The notes beneath the pieces are model-generated. The model had not been told where the DNA came from, searched no databases, and saw nothing but the letters and a program-made list of their open reading frames with translations. Below, one piece after another: positions 27,123 through 37,709 of a stretch of 64,000 nucleotides of DNA (the stretch's first letter is position 1; each line of letters opens with the position of its first letter). Origin of the DNA: DATFRX01 sp035630615 (GTDB lineage: Bacteria; Actinomycetota; Actinomycetes; Propionibacteriales; Nocardioidaceae); contig DASQKI010000043.1 of NCBI GenBank assembly GCA_035630615.1, positions 1 to 64,000 of the forward strand. The letters run 5' to 3'. Both the position numbers and the translations under genes were made by a program.

Positions 27123-28463
27123 ATGAGCGACACATCCAGCGCCGACCCCGACGGCTTCGACCCCGGACGGCTGCGGACCGCGCCGATGCAGATGCGGCGC
27201 AGCCGCGACGACCGCTACATCGCCGGTGTATGCGGTGGCCTGGCGCGCTACCTCAACATCGACCCGGTCATCGTCCGCGTCATCATGGCAGCGCTGGTCG
27301 TGGTCGGTGGCGTCGGAATCGTCATCTACCTCGCCGCCTGGCTATTGGCCCCGGAGGACGGCGTCGGCGAGAGCATCGTCGAGTCGCACCTCCCCCGCAA
27401 CGACAAGACCCGGATGCTCGGATGGATCGTGGCGGCCGTCTTGGCGGTAGGCGCCCTGGTCGGGTCCGGTCCGTGGTTCGGGTGGGGATGGATCGGCCCC
27501 CTCCCACTGCTCGGCATCGCGGTACTCGTCTGGGTGCTAGCGCGACCTCGACAGGGCCCGACGGCGACAACGGCTCCACCCGCCACGCCGCCGGTGCCGC
27601 CGCCACCCCCGACGGCCGCCCCATCGACGCCATCGGCCCTCGGGGACACCGAGGACATCGAGGACACCGACACCGACACAACGCTGCGTACGTCGACCGC
27701 GGACTCCGACACCACGGAGACCGACACGATCGCCGACGCCGACCCACGCCCGGCCGCCGACTCGACAGCGTCGACGACCACGACAACGCGTCTGCCGCCG
27801 ACCCCGCCACCTCCTGCGGCGCCCACGGCACCGCCGACGCCCCCGCGTCCACCCGCTACGCCGCGACCGCGCAACGATCACGGTGCTCTGACCCTGCTCA
27901 CGCTCGCCGCACTGCTCGCCGTCATGGGCGTCATGTCCATCGTCGACCAGACCGGCACCGACATCGACGGCCCGGTCTATCTCGCGGGCGCCCTCGGTGT
28001 CGTCGCGGCCGGGATGCTGGTCGGCACCTGGTGGGGCAACGGCCGCTGGCTCATCCCCTTCGGCGCGATCCTGACGACGACACTGATCGCCGTCTCGCAA
28101 CTACCCGTGTGGAAGACCGGCGAGATCAAGGAGGCCCCGACCCGATCGGACGACGTGCTTTCGTCGTACGAGATGGGCGTGGGCCGGATCGAGCTCGACC
28201 TCACCCAGGTCGAGGACCCGGCCGCTCTGGACGGCCGGACCATCACGATGGACAACGGCGTCGGTGAGATCGATGTCGTGCTCCCCGACACCCTCGATGT
28301 CACTGTCAGCGCCGAGCTCAACCTCGGTCACGTCGAGATTCTCGGCCGCGAGGCCAACGGCGGTGACGCGTCGACCCAATACACCGACGCCGACGACGCC
28401 GATCCGAACGTCCGGATCGAGATCGACGGCTCGATCGGCAATGTGGAGGTGACCCGGGCATGA
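27123..28463 (+). CDS. PspC domain membrane protein with Pro/Thr-rich linker and LiaF-like C terminus
   Basis: A 446-residue envelope protein. A PspC domain (residues about 22-82, DRYIAGVCGGLARYLNIDPVIVRVI and IYLAAWLLAPEDG) is followed by two helices, a long low-complexity Pro/Thr/Asp linker (about 142-255), two to three more helices, and a C-terminal beta-rich domain (about 340-446, MGVGRIELDL, DNGVGEIDVVLPD, GHVEILG) like LiaF-type DUF4097/toastrack domains. This matches actinobacterial PspC effectors beside PspC kinases. It overlaps the next small gene by four bases. Confidence 0.88.
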   Translation: MSDTSSADPDGFDPGRLRTAPMQMRRSRDDRYIAGVCGGLARYLNIDPVIVRVIMAALVVVGGVGIVIYLAAWLLAPEDGVGESIVESHLPRNDKTRMLGWIVAAVLAVGALVGSGPWFGWGWIGPLPLLGIAVLVWVLARPRQGPTATTAPPATPPVPPPPPTAAPSTPSALGDTEDIEDTDTDTTLRTSTADSDTTETDTIADADPRPAADSTASTTTTTRLPPTPPPPAAPTAPPTPPRPPATPRPRNDHGALTLLTLAALLAVMGVMSIVDQTGTDIDGPVYLAGALGVVAAGMLVGTWWGNGRWLIPFGAILTTTLIAVSQLPVWKTGEIKEAPTRSDDVLSSYEMGVGRIELDLTQVEDPAALDGRTITMDNGVGEIDVVLPDTLDVTVSAELNLGHVEILGREANGGDASTQYTDADDADPNVRIEIDGSIGNVEVTRA

Positions 28464-28642
28464 AGCGTCATCCGCTCGACGTCGTGAGTTTCGTCGCCGG
28501 CCTGATCTTCTTCGGAGTCTTCGCGATCTGGATCGGTTGGAAGCAGGGCAGCCTGTCGATGGACGACATCGGCTGGATCACGCCGAGCCTGCTGATCGTC
28601 GCCGGTCTCGCCGGCGTCGGAGCCTCGCTTCGCCGACGTTAG
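28460..28642 (+). CDS. Small two-helix membrane protein downstream of the PspC gene
   Basis: A 60-residue protein with two hydrophobic helices (about residues 9-25 and 38-55), separated by a polar loop KQGSLSMDDIGW and ending in a basic tail ASLRRR. Its ATG overlaps the PspC gene stop (ATGA), so translation is coupled. It resembles short LiaI/PspC-associated proteins but has no firm family assignment. It probably works in the same envelope-stress response. Confidence 0.75.
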   Translation: MKRHPLDVVSFVAGLIFFGVFAIWIGWKQGSLSMDDIGWITPSLLIVAGLAGVGASLRRR

Positions 28643-28715
28643 ACGCCCCGACATGCGGCTGGCCCGCCCCGACCGAGTCCGGCTTAGACCCGGCTTGCGC
28701 CCTTGGCTAGGGATT

Positions 28716-28823
28716 GGGTTCGAGGTCGGGGTTGTCCGGCGCCCGACAACCAGCCTCGCGCGCTTCGCGCTCGGCGGCCAGGCCCATCCACGCCGTGCGC
28801 CGGACAACCCCAACCTCGAACCC
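28716..28823. repeat. Large inverted repeat (family C), 27-bp arms
   Basis: The left arm (28716-28742) begins GGGTTCGAGGTCGGG and ends GTTGTCCGGCGC; the right arm (28797-28823) is its reverse complement at 26 of 27 positions. The 54-bp centre contains a smaller CGCGCGCTTCGCGC hairpin. It fills much of the 219-bp gap between the small membrane protein and the convergent glycerophosphodiesterase gene. The GGTTCGA part resembles a tRNA T-arm, but no tRNA can be folded. Confidence 0.85.
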
Positions 28824-28861
28824 CCTCTGGCTCAGGTGCCCTCCGACGGTTCCGTCCTCGG

Positions 28862-30016
28862 CTAAGCGGCGGACTTGTTTTCGAGCCACCACTCGCGGGC
28901 TTGGATGGCGGTGTCGGTGTAGTCGGTGAATATGCCGTCGAGGCCGAGGTCGAAGAAGGTGCTGAATTCGCTGAAGGCGTCGCCCTTGGCGTTGGGGTCG
29001 TCGCCGACGCGGAAGTCGGCCGGGAGGAACTGGTTTTCGTCGCGGAAGGTCCAGGCGTGCACGATCAGGCCCGCCGCATGGGCATCGTCGACGACGGCGG
29101 TCGGCTCGGTGAGATAGCCGTCGGCGTCGCGTGGGACCAGCAGGTCCTTGTTGGTGCCGATGCCGTCGGCGTAGGTCGCGACCCAGTCGAGCCCCTCTGG
29201 CGTCACGAGATCGGCGTAGGTGCGCGGATCGCCGGACGCGATGAAGTCGTACGGTGCGCCGGTCGCGTCGATCAGCTGCACGAGCGGCACCCGTACCTCG
29301 CCGGCCAGCTCGCGCAGGTTGGCGGTCTCGAACGACTGGACGAACACCTTGGCGCCCGGCCGGTCGAGATGGTGCCCCCGCAGCTGGCGCACCAGCGGCT
29401 CCTCGAGGCTGAGGCCGATCGAGTCGAAGTACGTCGGGTGCTTGGTCTCCGGGTACACCCCGATCGGACGGCCGAGACGCTTGCTCTCCCGGCGTACGAG
29501 ATCGAGCACCTCGTCGAACGTCGGCACCTCGAACCTGCCGTCGTAGCGCGTGTTGTCGGGCCGCACGTCGGGCAGCCGCTCCTTGGCCCGCAAGGTCTTG
29601 AGCTCGGCCAGCGTGAAGTCCTCGGTGAACCAGCCGGTCACCTGGCGGCCGTCGATCGTCTTGGTCGTCTTGCGGTCGGCGAACTCGGGATGCTCGGCGA
29701 CGTCGGTGGTGCCGCCGATCTCGTTTTCGTGCCGGGCGACGAGCACGCCGTCCTTGGTCGACACGAGGTCCGGCTCGACGTAGTCGGCACCCATCGCGAT
29801 CGCCAGCTTGTATGACGCGAGCGTGTGCTCGGGCCGGTAGCCGGGAGCGCCGCGGTGGCCGATGACGATCGGTTGATCCGACCCGGCATGGACCGGAGCG
29901 GCAGTCGCCGTCGCCGTCGCGCTGAGGTCGGAGGTTCCGATCACGGTCGTCGCCGCCAGTGCGATGCCGAGGGTCAGGAGAGTGCCCATCGTGGAGCGGA
30001 TTCGAGTCGTCAGCAT
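28862..30016 (-). CDS. glpQ: Secreted glycerophosphodiester phosphodiesterase
   Basis: Hydrolyses glycerophosphodiesters to glycerol-3-phosphate and an alcohol, outside the membrane. The 384-residue precursor has a signal peptide (GTLLTLGIALAATTVIG, cleavage near ATAAPVHA). The GDPD active site IGHRGAPGYRPEHTL contains the catalytic His and Arg; YVEPDLVSTKDGVLVARHE supplies the metal-binding Glu and the second His. The length and the C-terminal GIFTDYTDTA agree with the GlpQ type. The start at 30016 gives the shortest normal signal peptide. It is divergent from the ABC exporter pair. Confidence 0.92.
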   Translation of the reverse strand: MLTTRIRSTMGTLLTLGIALAATTVIGTSDLSATATATAAPVHAGSDQPIVIGHRGAPGYRPEHTLASYKLAIAMGADYVEPDLVSTKDGVLVARHENEIGGTTDVAEHPEFADRKTTKTIDGRQVTGWFTEDFTLAELKTLRAKERLPDVRPDNTRYDGRFEVPTFDEVLDLVRRESKRLGRPIGVYPETKHPTYFDSIGLSLEEPLVRQLRGHHLDRPGAKVFVQSFETANLRELAGEVRVPLVQLIDATGAPYDFIASGDPRTYADLVTPEGLDWVATYADGIGTNKDLLVPRDADGYLTEPTAVVDDAHAAGLIVHAWTFRDENQFLPADFRVGDDPNAKGDAFSEFSTFFDLGLDGIFTDYTDTAIQAREWWLENKSAA

Positions 30017-30174
30017 GCCGGGAGTCTTTCGACGCGGGGTGTCACGCGCAAGAGCCGCCGGCGTCCGGTCGATGACCGTCCGGCAAACGGCGCTCAGCGG
30101 CCCATCTCGGCCGGAGTGGGCCGGCGCTAATTCGATGGCGGCTGTAGGGGTCGGCTCCATAGCCTGGATCAGCT

Positions 30175-31896
30175 ATGAAGTCACTCCCTCTCGCCGACCC
30201 AGGTACGCCGGACACCCGCTCCGCGGGGCGCTACCTGCTGTTCGTCATGCGCTCCCAAGGATGGGTCCTGGTCGTGACGATCGGCTTCGGCATCGTCTGG
30301 ATGGTCGCGCAGGCGCTGATGCCGGCGATCATCGGGCGCGCCATCGACGACGGCATCACGACCGGCGACACCAGCCAGCTGCTGTTCTGGGCCACAATGC
30401 TGTTGGCCGCGGGCGTGATCCAGGCCGCGGCGGGGATCTTCCGGCACCGGTTCTCGGTGACGATGTGGCTCGACGCCGCCTACCGCACGGTGCAGTTGGT
30501 GAGCCGCAAGGCCGCTGCGCTCGGCGCGACCCTTCCGAAGCGGGTCGCGACCGGCGAAGTCGTGAGCGTCGGCGCCAACGACATCGCCCACGTGGGCAAC
30601 AGCGTCGACGTCCTCGGCCGGGCCGCCGGCTCGGTCGTGGCGTTCCTCGTCGTCGCCGCCATCTTGCTCGAGGCTTCTACCACCTTGGGCCTGGTGGTGC
30701 TGATCGGGCTACCGGCTCTGCTGATCGCGATCGGGCCACTGCTCAAGCCGCTGCAACAGCGCAACCTTCGGGCGCGTGAGCTGCAGGGCGAGCTCAACAA
30801 CCTGGCCGGCGACATCGTTGCCGGGCTGCGAGTGCTGCGCGGCATCGGCGGCGAGGAGGTCTTCCACCGTCGGTACGTGCGGGAGTCGCAGCGAGTACGC
30901 GACGCCGGCGTCCGGGTAGCCCGGCTCCAGTCGATCCTCGACGCACTACAGATCCTGCTGCCTGGCGTGTTCGTCGTCTTCGTCGTGTGGCTCGGCGCCC
31001 GGTTCGCGATGCAGGGCGAAATCTCGCCGGGAGAGCTTGTCGCGTTTTACGGGTACGCCGTGTTTCTCGTGATGCCGTTGCGGACGGCGACCGAGTTCGC
31101 CAACAAGATGATCCGGGCGCGGGTCGCCGCGTCGCGGGTCGTCGCCGTGCTGGCTCTCGAGCGGGACTTCGCCGAGCCCGAGCATCCGTCGCCGGAGCCG
31201 TCGAACAACACGCTGATCGACGCCGACAGCGGGTTCGTCGCCGAGGAGGGTCAGCTGACGGCGCTCGTATCCGAGCAGCCGGCCGACACTGCCCGGATCG
31301 CCGACCGCCTCGGCCGCTTCGCACCCGGCCACGTGACGCTCGGCGGCGTGCCACTGTCGGAGCTGGCGACCGACGTCATCCGGCGTCGGATCCTCGTGTC
31401 CGACACGGCGAGCACGTTGTTTTCCGGAGACCTCCGCGACGAGCTCGACGTCCGCCGGCGAGATGACCGGGCCGAGGAGCTCGCGTTGTCCCGTGCGATC
31501 GACGCTGCCTCGGCCGACGACGTCCTGGTCGCCCTACCGGACGGGCTGGACTCGCGGGTCGAGGAGCGCGGCCGTACGTTCTCCGGCGGACAGCGCCAGC
31601 GGATCGTGCTGGCCCGAGCACTCGTCGCCGATCCGGACGTCCTCGTCATGGTCGAGCCGACGTCGGCCGTCGACGCGCACACCGAGGCCCGGATCGCCGA
31701 GCGACTGCGCGAGGCGCGGTCCGGACGCACCACCGTTGTGGTCACCGCGAGCCCGCTGGTGCTCGACCGAGCCGACCAGGTCGCGTTCGTCGCCCACGGC
31801 CAGGTTGCGGCGGTGGGGACCCATCGCGAGCTGTTGGCGGCCGTACCCGCTTATCGCCAGACCGTCACGAGAGGAGAGGGGGAGGATGCGACATGA
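30175..31896 (+). CDS. ABC exporter half-transporter with degenerate Walker A
   Basis: A 573-residue membrane-plus-ATPase half-transporter. The six-helix exporter domain covers residues about 25-310. In the ATPase domain the Walker A position reads EEGQLTALVSEQPADTARI, with no GxxGxGK(S/T), whereas the signature FSGGQRQRIVLARAL and Walker B VLVMVEPTSAVD remain. The partner encoded immediately downstream (overlap ATGA) has the opposite pattern: a good Walker A but a degenerate signature. Together they would form an asymmetric heterodimer with one hydrolytic site. Substrate is unknown; drug, lipid or peptide export are possible. Confidence 0.92.
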   Translation: MKSLPLADPGTPDTRSAGRYLLFVMRSQGWVLVVTIGFGIVWMVAQALMPAIIGRAIDDGITTGDTSQLLFWATMLLAAGVIQAAAGIFRHRFSVTMWLDAAYRTVQLVSRKAAALGATLPKRVATGEVVSVGANDIAHVGNSVDVLGRAAGSVVAFLVVAAILLEASTTLGLVVLIGLPALLIAIGPLLKPLQQRNLRARELQGELNNLAGDIVAGLRVLRGIGGEEVFHRRYVRESQRVRDAGVRVARLQSILDALQILLPGVFVVFVVWLGARFAMQGEISPGELVAFYGYAVFLVMPLRTATEFANKMIRARVAASRVVAVLALERDFAEPEHPSPEPSNNTLIDADSGFVAEEGQLTALVSEQPADTARIADRLGRFAPGHVTLGGVPLSELATDVIRRRILVSDTASTLFSGDLRDELDVRRRDDRAEELALSRAIDAASADDVLVALPDGLDSRVEERGRTFSGGQRQRIVLARALVADPDVLVMVEPTSAVDAHTEARIAERLREARSGRTTVVVTASPLVLDRADQVAFVAHGQVAAVGTHRELLAAVPAYRQTVTRGEGEDAT

Positions 31897-33662
31897 GACA
31901 GATCCTGCCGGTGGCTGACGGCGCCGACGTGCGTCGCTATGCCCGACGTATGGCCCGGCGCTATCCGCGCGACCTGCTCGTCTCGCTCGGCCTCCACGCT
32001 CTCGCGGCGATCTCTGGTCTGGTCGCGCCATGGCTGATCGGCGACCTCGTCCAGGACGTCGACCAGGGAACGACCACCGCGCATATCGACACGGTTGTCT
32101 TCGTGATCGGGGCGTTCCTGCTCGCGCAGACGCTGCTGACACGATGGGCGCGCTACCAGTCGTTCAAGCTCGGCGAGAAGGTGCTTGCGGACCTGCGTGA
32201 GGACTTCGTCGAAAACGCCCTCGAGCTGCCGGTCGGCACGGTCGAGCGAGCCGGCACCGGCGACCTGCTGACCCGGACCTCGCGCGATGTCGAGGCGCTC
32301 GGTTGGTCGGTGCGGTTCGCCGTGCCCGAGACGATCATCGCCGCGGTGACGGCAGTGTTCACGGTCGTCGCAGTGCTGCTGGTCGGCTTGTGGGTCCTGG
32401 TGCCGCTGCTGCTCGGCGTGCCGGTGCTGTGGCTCGGCACCCGGTGGTACCTCGCCCGTGCCAAGGACGGCTACCTGCGGGAGAACGCGTCGTACGCCGA
32501 GATCAACGCGACGCTTGCCGAGACGGTCGAAGGCGCGCGTACCGTCGAGGCGCTGCAGCTCGGTGGGCGGCGACGCCGGCGCATGGACAACGACCTCCGG
32601 GAGTCCTACCTGGCCGAGCGCTACACGCTCTACCTGCGGACGGTGTGGTTCCCGATCGTCGAGGTCGGCTACCTCGTGCCGACGGTGGCGACCCTGCTGT
32701 TCGGCGGATGGCTCTACTCGCAGGGACACACGTCGCTCGGCGCGGTCACGGCCGCGACGCTCTACGTCCAGCAGCTGGTCGACCCGATCGACCGGCTGAT
32801 CTCGTGGCTCGACGAGTTCCAGGTCGGCGGTGCGTCGCTGGCCCGGCTGCTCGGCGTGGCCCAGGTGCCCGACGACCGGGCGGTGTCGGGGCGGCAGCCG
32901 GAGGCCGACGACATCCGGGCGGACGAGGTGCGCTTCTCCTACCTCGAAGGCCGCGACGTGCTGCACGGCGTCGACCTCGAGCTTCGTCCCGGCGAGCGGC
33001 TGGCGATGGTCGGGCCGTCCGGGGCGGGCAAGTCGACCCTTGGCCGGCTGCTGGCCGGCATCCACCCGCCGCGCACGGGCAGCGTGACGGTCGGTGGAGT
33101 CGGCCTCACCGAGCTACCGCTGGACGACCTTCGTGGGCGGGTCGCCTTGGTGACCCAGGAGCATCACGTCTTCGCGGGGACGCTCCGCGACAACCTGGCG
33201 CTGGCCGTCGAGATTGACGGCGATGAGCACGACGCGAGTGACGAGCGGCTACGAGCGGCGCTCGAGGCGGTCGACGCGTGGGAGTGGGTCGCGGCCTTGT
33301 CGGACGGTCTCGACACGGTCGTCGGGTCCGGCGGACTTCGGCTCACCGACGCCCAGGCGCAGCAGCTGGCGCTGGCTCGGCTCGTTTTGGCCGACCCGCA
33401 CACCCTGGTGCTCGACGAGGCGACGTCGCTCATCGACCCGCGGGCGGCCCGGCATCTCGAGCGGTCGCTCGGAGCCGTGCTCTCGGGTCGGACCGTCGTG
33501 GCGATCGCGCACCGGCTGCACACGGCACACGACGCCGACCGGGTCGCGGTCGTCGAGGACGGCGTGATCAGCGAGATCGGCAGCCATCACGAGCTGGTCG
33601 AGTCCGACGGCTCGTACGCCGCCCTCTGGGAGTCGTGGCACGGCGACGGCGTCCGGGCCTAG
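31893..33662 (+). CDS. ABC exporter half-transporter, partner with intact Walker A
   Basis: A 589-residue half-transporter. The membrane domain spans residues about 20-320; the ATPase domain has the intact Walker A VGPSGAGKSTLGRL, the Q-loop TQEHHVFAG, and Walker B TLVLDEATSLIDP. The signature position is GGLRLTDAQAQQLALARL, lacking the usual SGGQ, which complements the first half-transporter. The catalytic Glu after Walker B is retained. It overlaps the upstream gene by four bases, so the heterodimer is made from one mRNA. A family B palindrome lies just after the stop. Confidence 0.93.
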   Translation: MRQILPVADGADVRRYARRMARRYPRDLLVSLGLHALAAISGLVAPWLIGDLVQDVDQGTTTAHIDTVVFVIGAFLLAQTLLTRWARYQSFKLGEKVLADLREDFVENALELPVGTVERAGTGDLLTRTSRDVEALGWSVRFAVPETIIAAVTAVFTVVAVLLVGLWVLVPLLLGVPVLWLGTRWYLARAKDGYLRENASYAEINATLAETVEGARTVEALQLGGRRRRRMDNDLRESYLAERYTLYLRTVWFPIVEVGYLVPTVATLLFGGWLYSQGHTSLGAVTAATLYVQQLVDPIDRLISWLDEFQVGGASLARLLGVAQVPDDRAVSGRQPEADDIRADEVRFSYLEGRDVLHGVDLELRPGERLAMVGPSGAGKSTLGRLLAGIHPPRTGSVTVGGVGLTELPLDDLRGRVALVTQEHHVFAGTLRDNLALAVEIDGDEHDASDERLRAALEAVDAWEWVAALSDGLDTVVGSGGLRLTDAQAQQLALARLVLADPHTLVLDEATSLIDPRAARHLERSLGAVLSGRTVVAIAHRLHTAHDADRVAVVEDGVISEIGSHHELVESDGSYAALWESWHGDGVRA

Positions 33663-33665
33663 CCG

Positions 33666-33735
33666 CCCCACTGGGAGGACCCAGCTTGCGAGGACACGCG
33701 GGCGTGTCGCGCGATTTGGGTCCTCTCAGGAGGGG
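33666..33735. repeat. Palindromic repeat, family B, copy 1 (70 bp)
   Basis: The left arm is CCCCACTGGGAGGACCCA and the right arm TGGGTCCTCTCAGGAGGGG; the interior contains a second hairpin (GACACGC / GCGTGTC). It starts four bases after the ABC exporter stop and precedes the hydrolase gene at 33760. Related copies are at 40398-40511 and 46095-46160. Confidence 0.87.
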
Positions 33736-33759
33736 CGCCGGCTCTCATAGCATCGGGGC

Positions 33760-34692
33760 ATGCCGCTCACCGATCCCGCCAGCTGGTCACCGTCCCGCCT
33801 TCGCGTCGGCATCGATGATCTCGGCGGCCGGGCCGTCGAGTACGTGCTCGCGGAGACCCTCGACGGCCTCTACACGCCGTACGCGTTGCGAGTGCCGGAG
33901 GGTTCCGGGCCGCACCCGTTCGTGTTCATCGCGTACGGCAACGGTGGTGGCGGGATGGCGTGGCTGCGCGACAGGTCGCGGCGCTATCGCTACGTGACCG
34001 ATCGACTGCTGGAGGCGGGGTATGCCTGTGCGTGGACGCGCTACCGCACGGAGGTCGAGCTCGGCTACCAAAACGGCGGCGAGCTCAAGGTTGACGTTCG
34101 GCAGGGCATGCCGTTGACCAACCGGGCGCCGCTGGAGTACGAGGACGAGGTGGCCATCCTGAGGGACGTGTCAGCTGACCCGAAAATCGACGCCGACCGA
34201 CTGCTGCATCTCGGGGTCAGCCACGCGGGCGAGATGCTGTTCAAGCTCTGCTCGCAATACCCCGGCATGCTGCGTGCCGCTGTAGCCGCGGAGCCTGCAT
34301 CGCACGAGGTCCTCACGCTTGGCCTCGAGGCCGAGCCGACGGTCGAGGTCGTCGACGGACTGCGCGACATCGAGAGCCTCGAGGTTCGCGGCCCTGAACA
34401 CGCCCGTCGCCGGATCACCGATCCCGACGCGGTTGCGCAGAGGCTCGACGCGGTCGACATCCCGACGCTGGTGATCGGTCGCGATCAAGACGAACTGCAG
34501 GGCGTATTCCGGCTCACCTACGACCTTCTCGCCGAGCGCCGCGACGACGCCGAGTGGCGCACGTGGAGCCATGAGGCGCACGGCTTCATCTATCCCGAGA
34601 CCGACGACAGCGGTCGAACGATGGTCGATGACGTGCAGCGTGCAGCGCTCGACGCCATCGTCGACTTCTTCGATCGCACCAGCCGGCCCTGA
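33760..34692 (+). CDS. Alpha/beta hydrolase of the prolyl-oligopeptidase-like group
   Basis: A 310-residue cytoplasmic hydrolase without a signal peptide. The nucleophile elbow is LGVSHAGEML (Ser), the acid lies around VIGRDQDELQG, and the catalytic His is in SHEAHGFIYP; the N-terminal HPFVFIAYGNGGGG provides the oxyanion hole. It resembles dienelactone-hydrolase/S9-like enzymes, but the substrate cannot be inferred. It is convergent with the DUF6986 gene and lies downstream of a family B palindrome. Confidence 0.82.
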   Translation: MPLTDPASWSPSRLRVGIDDLGGRAVEYVLAETLDGLYTPYALRVPEGSGPHPFVFIAYGNGGGGMAWLRDRSRRYRYVTDRLLEAGYACAWTRYRTEVELGYQNGGELKVDVRQGMPLTNRAPLEYEDEVAILRDVSADPKIDADRLLHLGVSHAGEMLFKLCSQYPGMLRAAVAAEPASHEVLTLGLEAEPTVEVVDGLRDIESLEVRGPEHARRRITDPDAVAQRLDAVDIPTLVIGRDQDELQGVFRLTYDLLAERRDDAEWRTWSHEAHGFIYPETDDSGRTMVDDVQRAALDAIVDFFDRTSRP

Positions 34693-34706
34693 ACGCAGCG
34701 GCTCGG

Positions 34707-36050
34707 TCAGGCCAGCCGCCGCAACTCCGCCGGGTCGAGGCCGAACTCGGCCGGAGTGACGGCGCCGCAGTCGACGCCACGCAGGACGAACCCGGCGAGG
34801 GCCCCGGCGGTCGCCGGCTCGTCGAGGGTCGCACTGTCGGCGCCACCGAGGTACGCCCGCAGCCGCTCCGCGGCCGACTCGGCTCCGGTCCGAAAGAACC
34901 CGTACGTCGCGAGAAACCGTGACACCAACTGCGCAGGGTGCAGGTCCCACCCCTGATAGAACCCGCGCTCCAGCGCCCGCTGTACGAGGCGCGCGTGCAA
35001 CCGCCATGCGGCATGGACCGACGTGCGATCGCCGACCGGCAAGACGTTGCTCGACCCGTCGGCGAGCCGGACTGCGGTGCCGGCGACGGCCAACTGCATG
35101 ACGGCCTTGGCATGGTCGGCCGCCGGGTGCTCGAGCGACTGCCACGGGCCGGCGACACCGAGTGCGGCGGTGTAGTCATAGGTGCCGAAATGGAGTCCGA
35201 GCACCCGACCGTCGCCGGCTCGGGCGATCCGAGCCACCGTGGCGACGCCGTCCGGACCCAACACGGCCTGCGGCATCTCGACCTGCACCTCGAACCGCAA
35301 CCGGCCCGAGGGCAGACCGTGTCGGACCTCGAGGCGCGTGCATGCCTCGGCCATCGCGTCGACCTGTGCGACGGCACTGACCTTCGGCAGCGTCACGACG
35401 AATCCCTCGGGCAGACCCGCGTCGGACCCGCACAGCACGCCGAGTGCGAGGTCGAGCGACCGAAGGCCTCGGCGCCGGGTCGTGGGCTCCATGCTTTTGA
35501 CGCGATAGCCGAGGTACGGCGGCGCGACGCCCGACATCCCCGCGGCGACCAGCGCCCGCGCCGAGCCGACGGCGTCGCGGTCCTCGATGTCGTCGGGGCG
35601 GGTGCCGTAGCCATCTTCGAGGTCGACCCGCAGATCCTCGACGGGTTCGTGGGCCAGCTTGTCGACGAGCCGAGGCCAGACCGATTCGACGACGTCGAGC
35701 CGCATCCCGGTCGCGCCGGCGAGCGCCAGTGGAGTTGGTGCGTGGGCGTCGATGGCCGACCGGGCCGCCGCTCCCCATGTCGGGGCGAGTCGGCCTTCTG
35801 GGTCGGCGGCGGCCCGGTCGGCGGGGACGTAGACCGTGTGCACCGGCTGCCGCCGCCCCGACTCGGATCGGTCCGGGCCCGACTCGTCCGCGTCCCCCGG
35901 GTCCGACTCCCCCGGCGCCCCGGCTGCCGGCGCCCCGACGGCCGACAGCATCGCGTCCGCTGGCGCCGCGATGGCGTCGATCGCCGCGAGGTCACCGGCG
36001 TCCAGGCCGGGCCTCGGGTCGGGATCAGCGTCGCCGTTCACGTCGCCCAC
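34707..36050 (-). CDS. DUF6986 protein, citrate-lyase-beta / HpcH-HpaI-like fold
   Basis: A 447-residue protein with a CitE/malyl-CoA-lyase-like TIM-barrel. Visible elements are VYVPADRAAADP, LRVDLEDGYGTRPDDIEDRD (acidic metal-binding region), GLHFGTYDYTAALG and the C-terminal SVHAAWRLHARLVQ and GWDLHPAQL. The N-terminal 75 residues are low-complexity (Gly/Ala/Asp/Pro). DUF6986 proteins commonly accompany malate synthase and allantoin genes in actinomycetes; here it lies 13 bp downstream of malate synthase on the same strand. That suggests a role in glyoxylate or C2/C4 acid metabolism, but the reaction is unknown. CoA-independent aldol cleavage is one possibility. Confidence 0.8.
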   Translation of the reverse strand: MGDVNGDADPDPRPGLDAGDLAAIDAIAAPADAMLSAVGAPAAGAPGESDPGDADESGPDRSESGRRQPVHTVYVPADRAAADPEGRLAPTWGAAARSAIDAHAPTPLALAGATGMRLDVVESVWPRLVDKLAHEPVEDLRVDLEDGYGTRPDDIEDRDAVGSARALVAAGMSGVAPPYLGYRVKSMEPTTRRRGLRSLDLALGVLCGSDAGLPEGFVVTLPKVSAVAQVDAMAEACTRLEVRHGLPSGRLRFEVQVEMPQAVLGPDGVATVARIARAGDGRVLGLHFGTYDYTAALGVAGPWQSLEHPAADHAKAVMQLAVAGTAVRLADGSSNVLPVGDRTSVHAAWRLHARLVQRALERGFYQGWDLHPAQLVSRFLATYGFFRTGAESAAERLRAYLGGADSATLDEPATAGALAGFVLRGVDCGAVTPAEFGLDPAELRRLA

Positions 36051-36063
36051 CCCACGCAGTCAC

Positions 36064-37674
<1,611 letters not shown>

Positions 37675-37709
37675 CAGGCCTCCTCGAGCCAGTCGACTGG
37701 GGAAGATGA

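Noticed and set aside
28716..28823. Possible tRNA because of GGGTTCGAGGTC
   Set aside because: No acceptor, D or anticodon arm can be built around it; the sequence is a simple long inverted repeat.
34550..34575. CGAGTGGCGCACGTGGAGC resembling a family A palindrome arm
   Set aside because: It lies within a conserved hydrolase coding segment (EWRTWSHEAHG) and has no matching second arm; coincidence.
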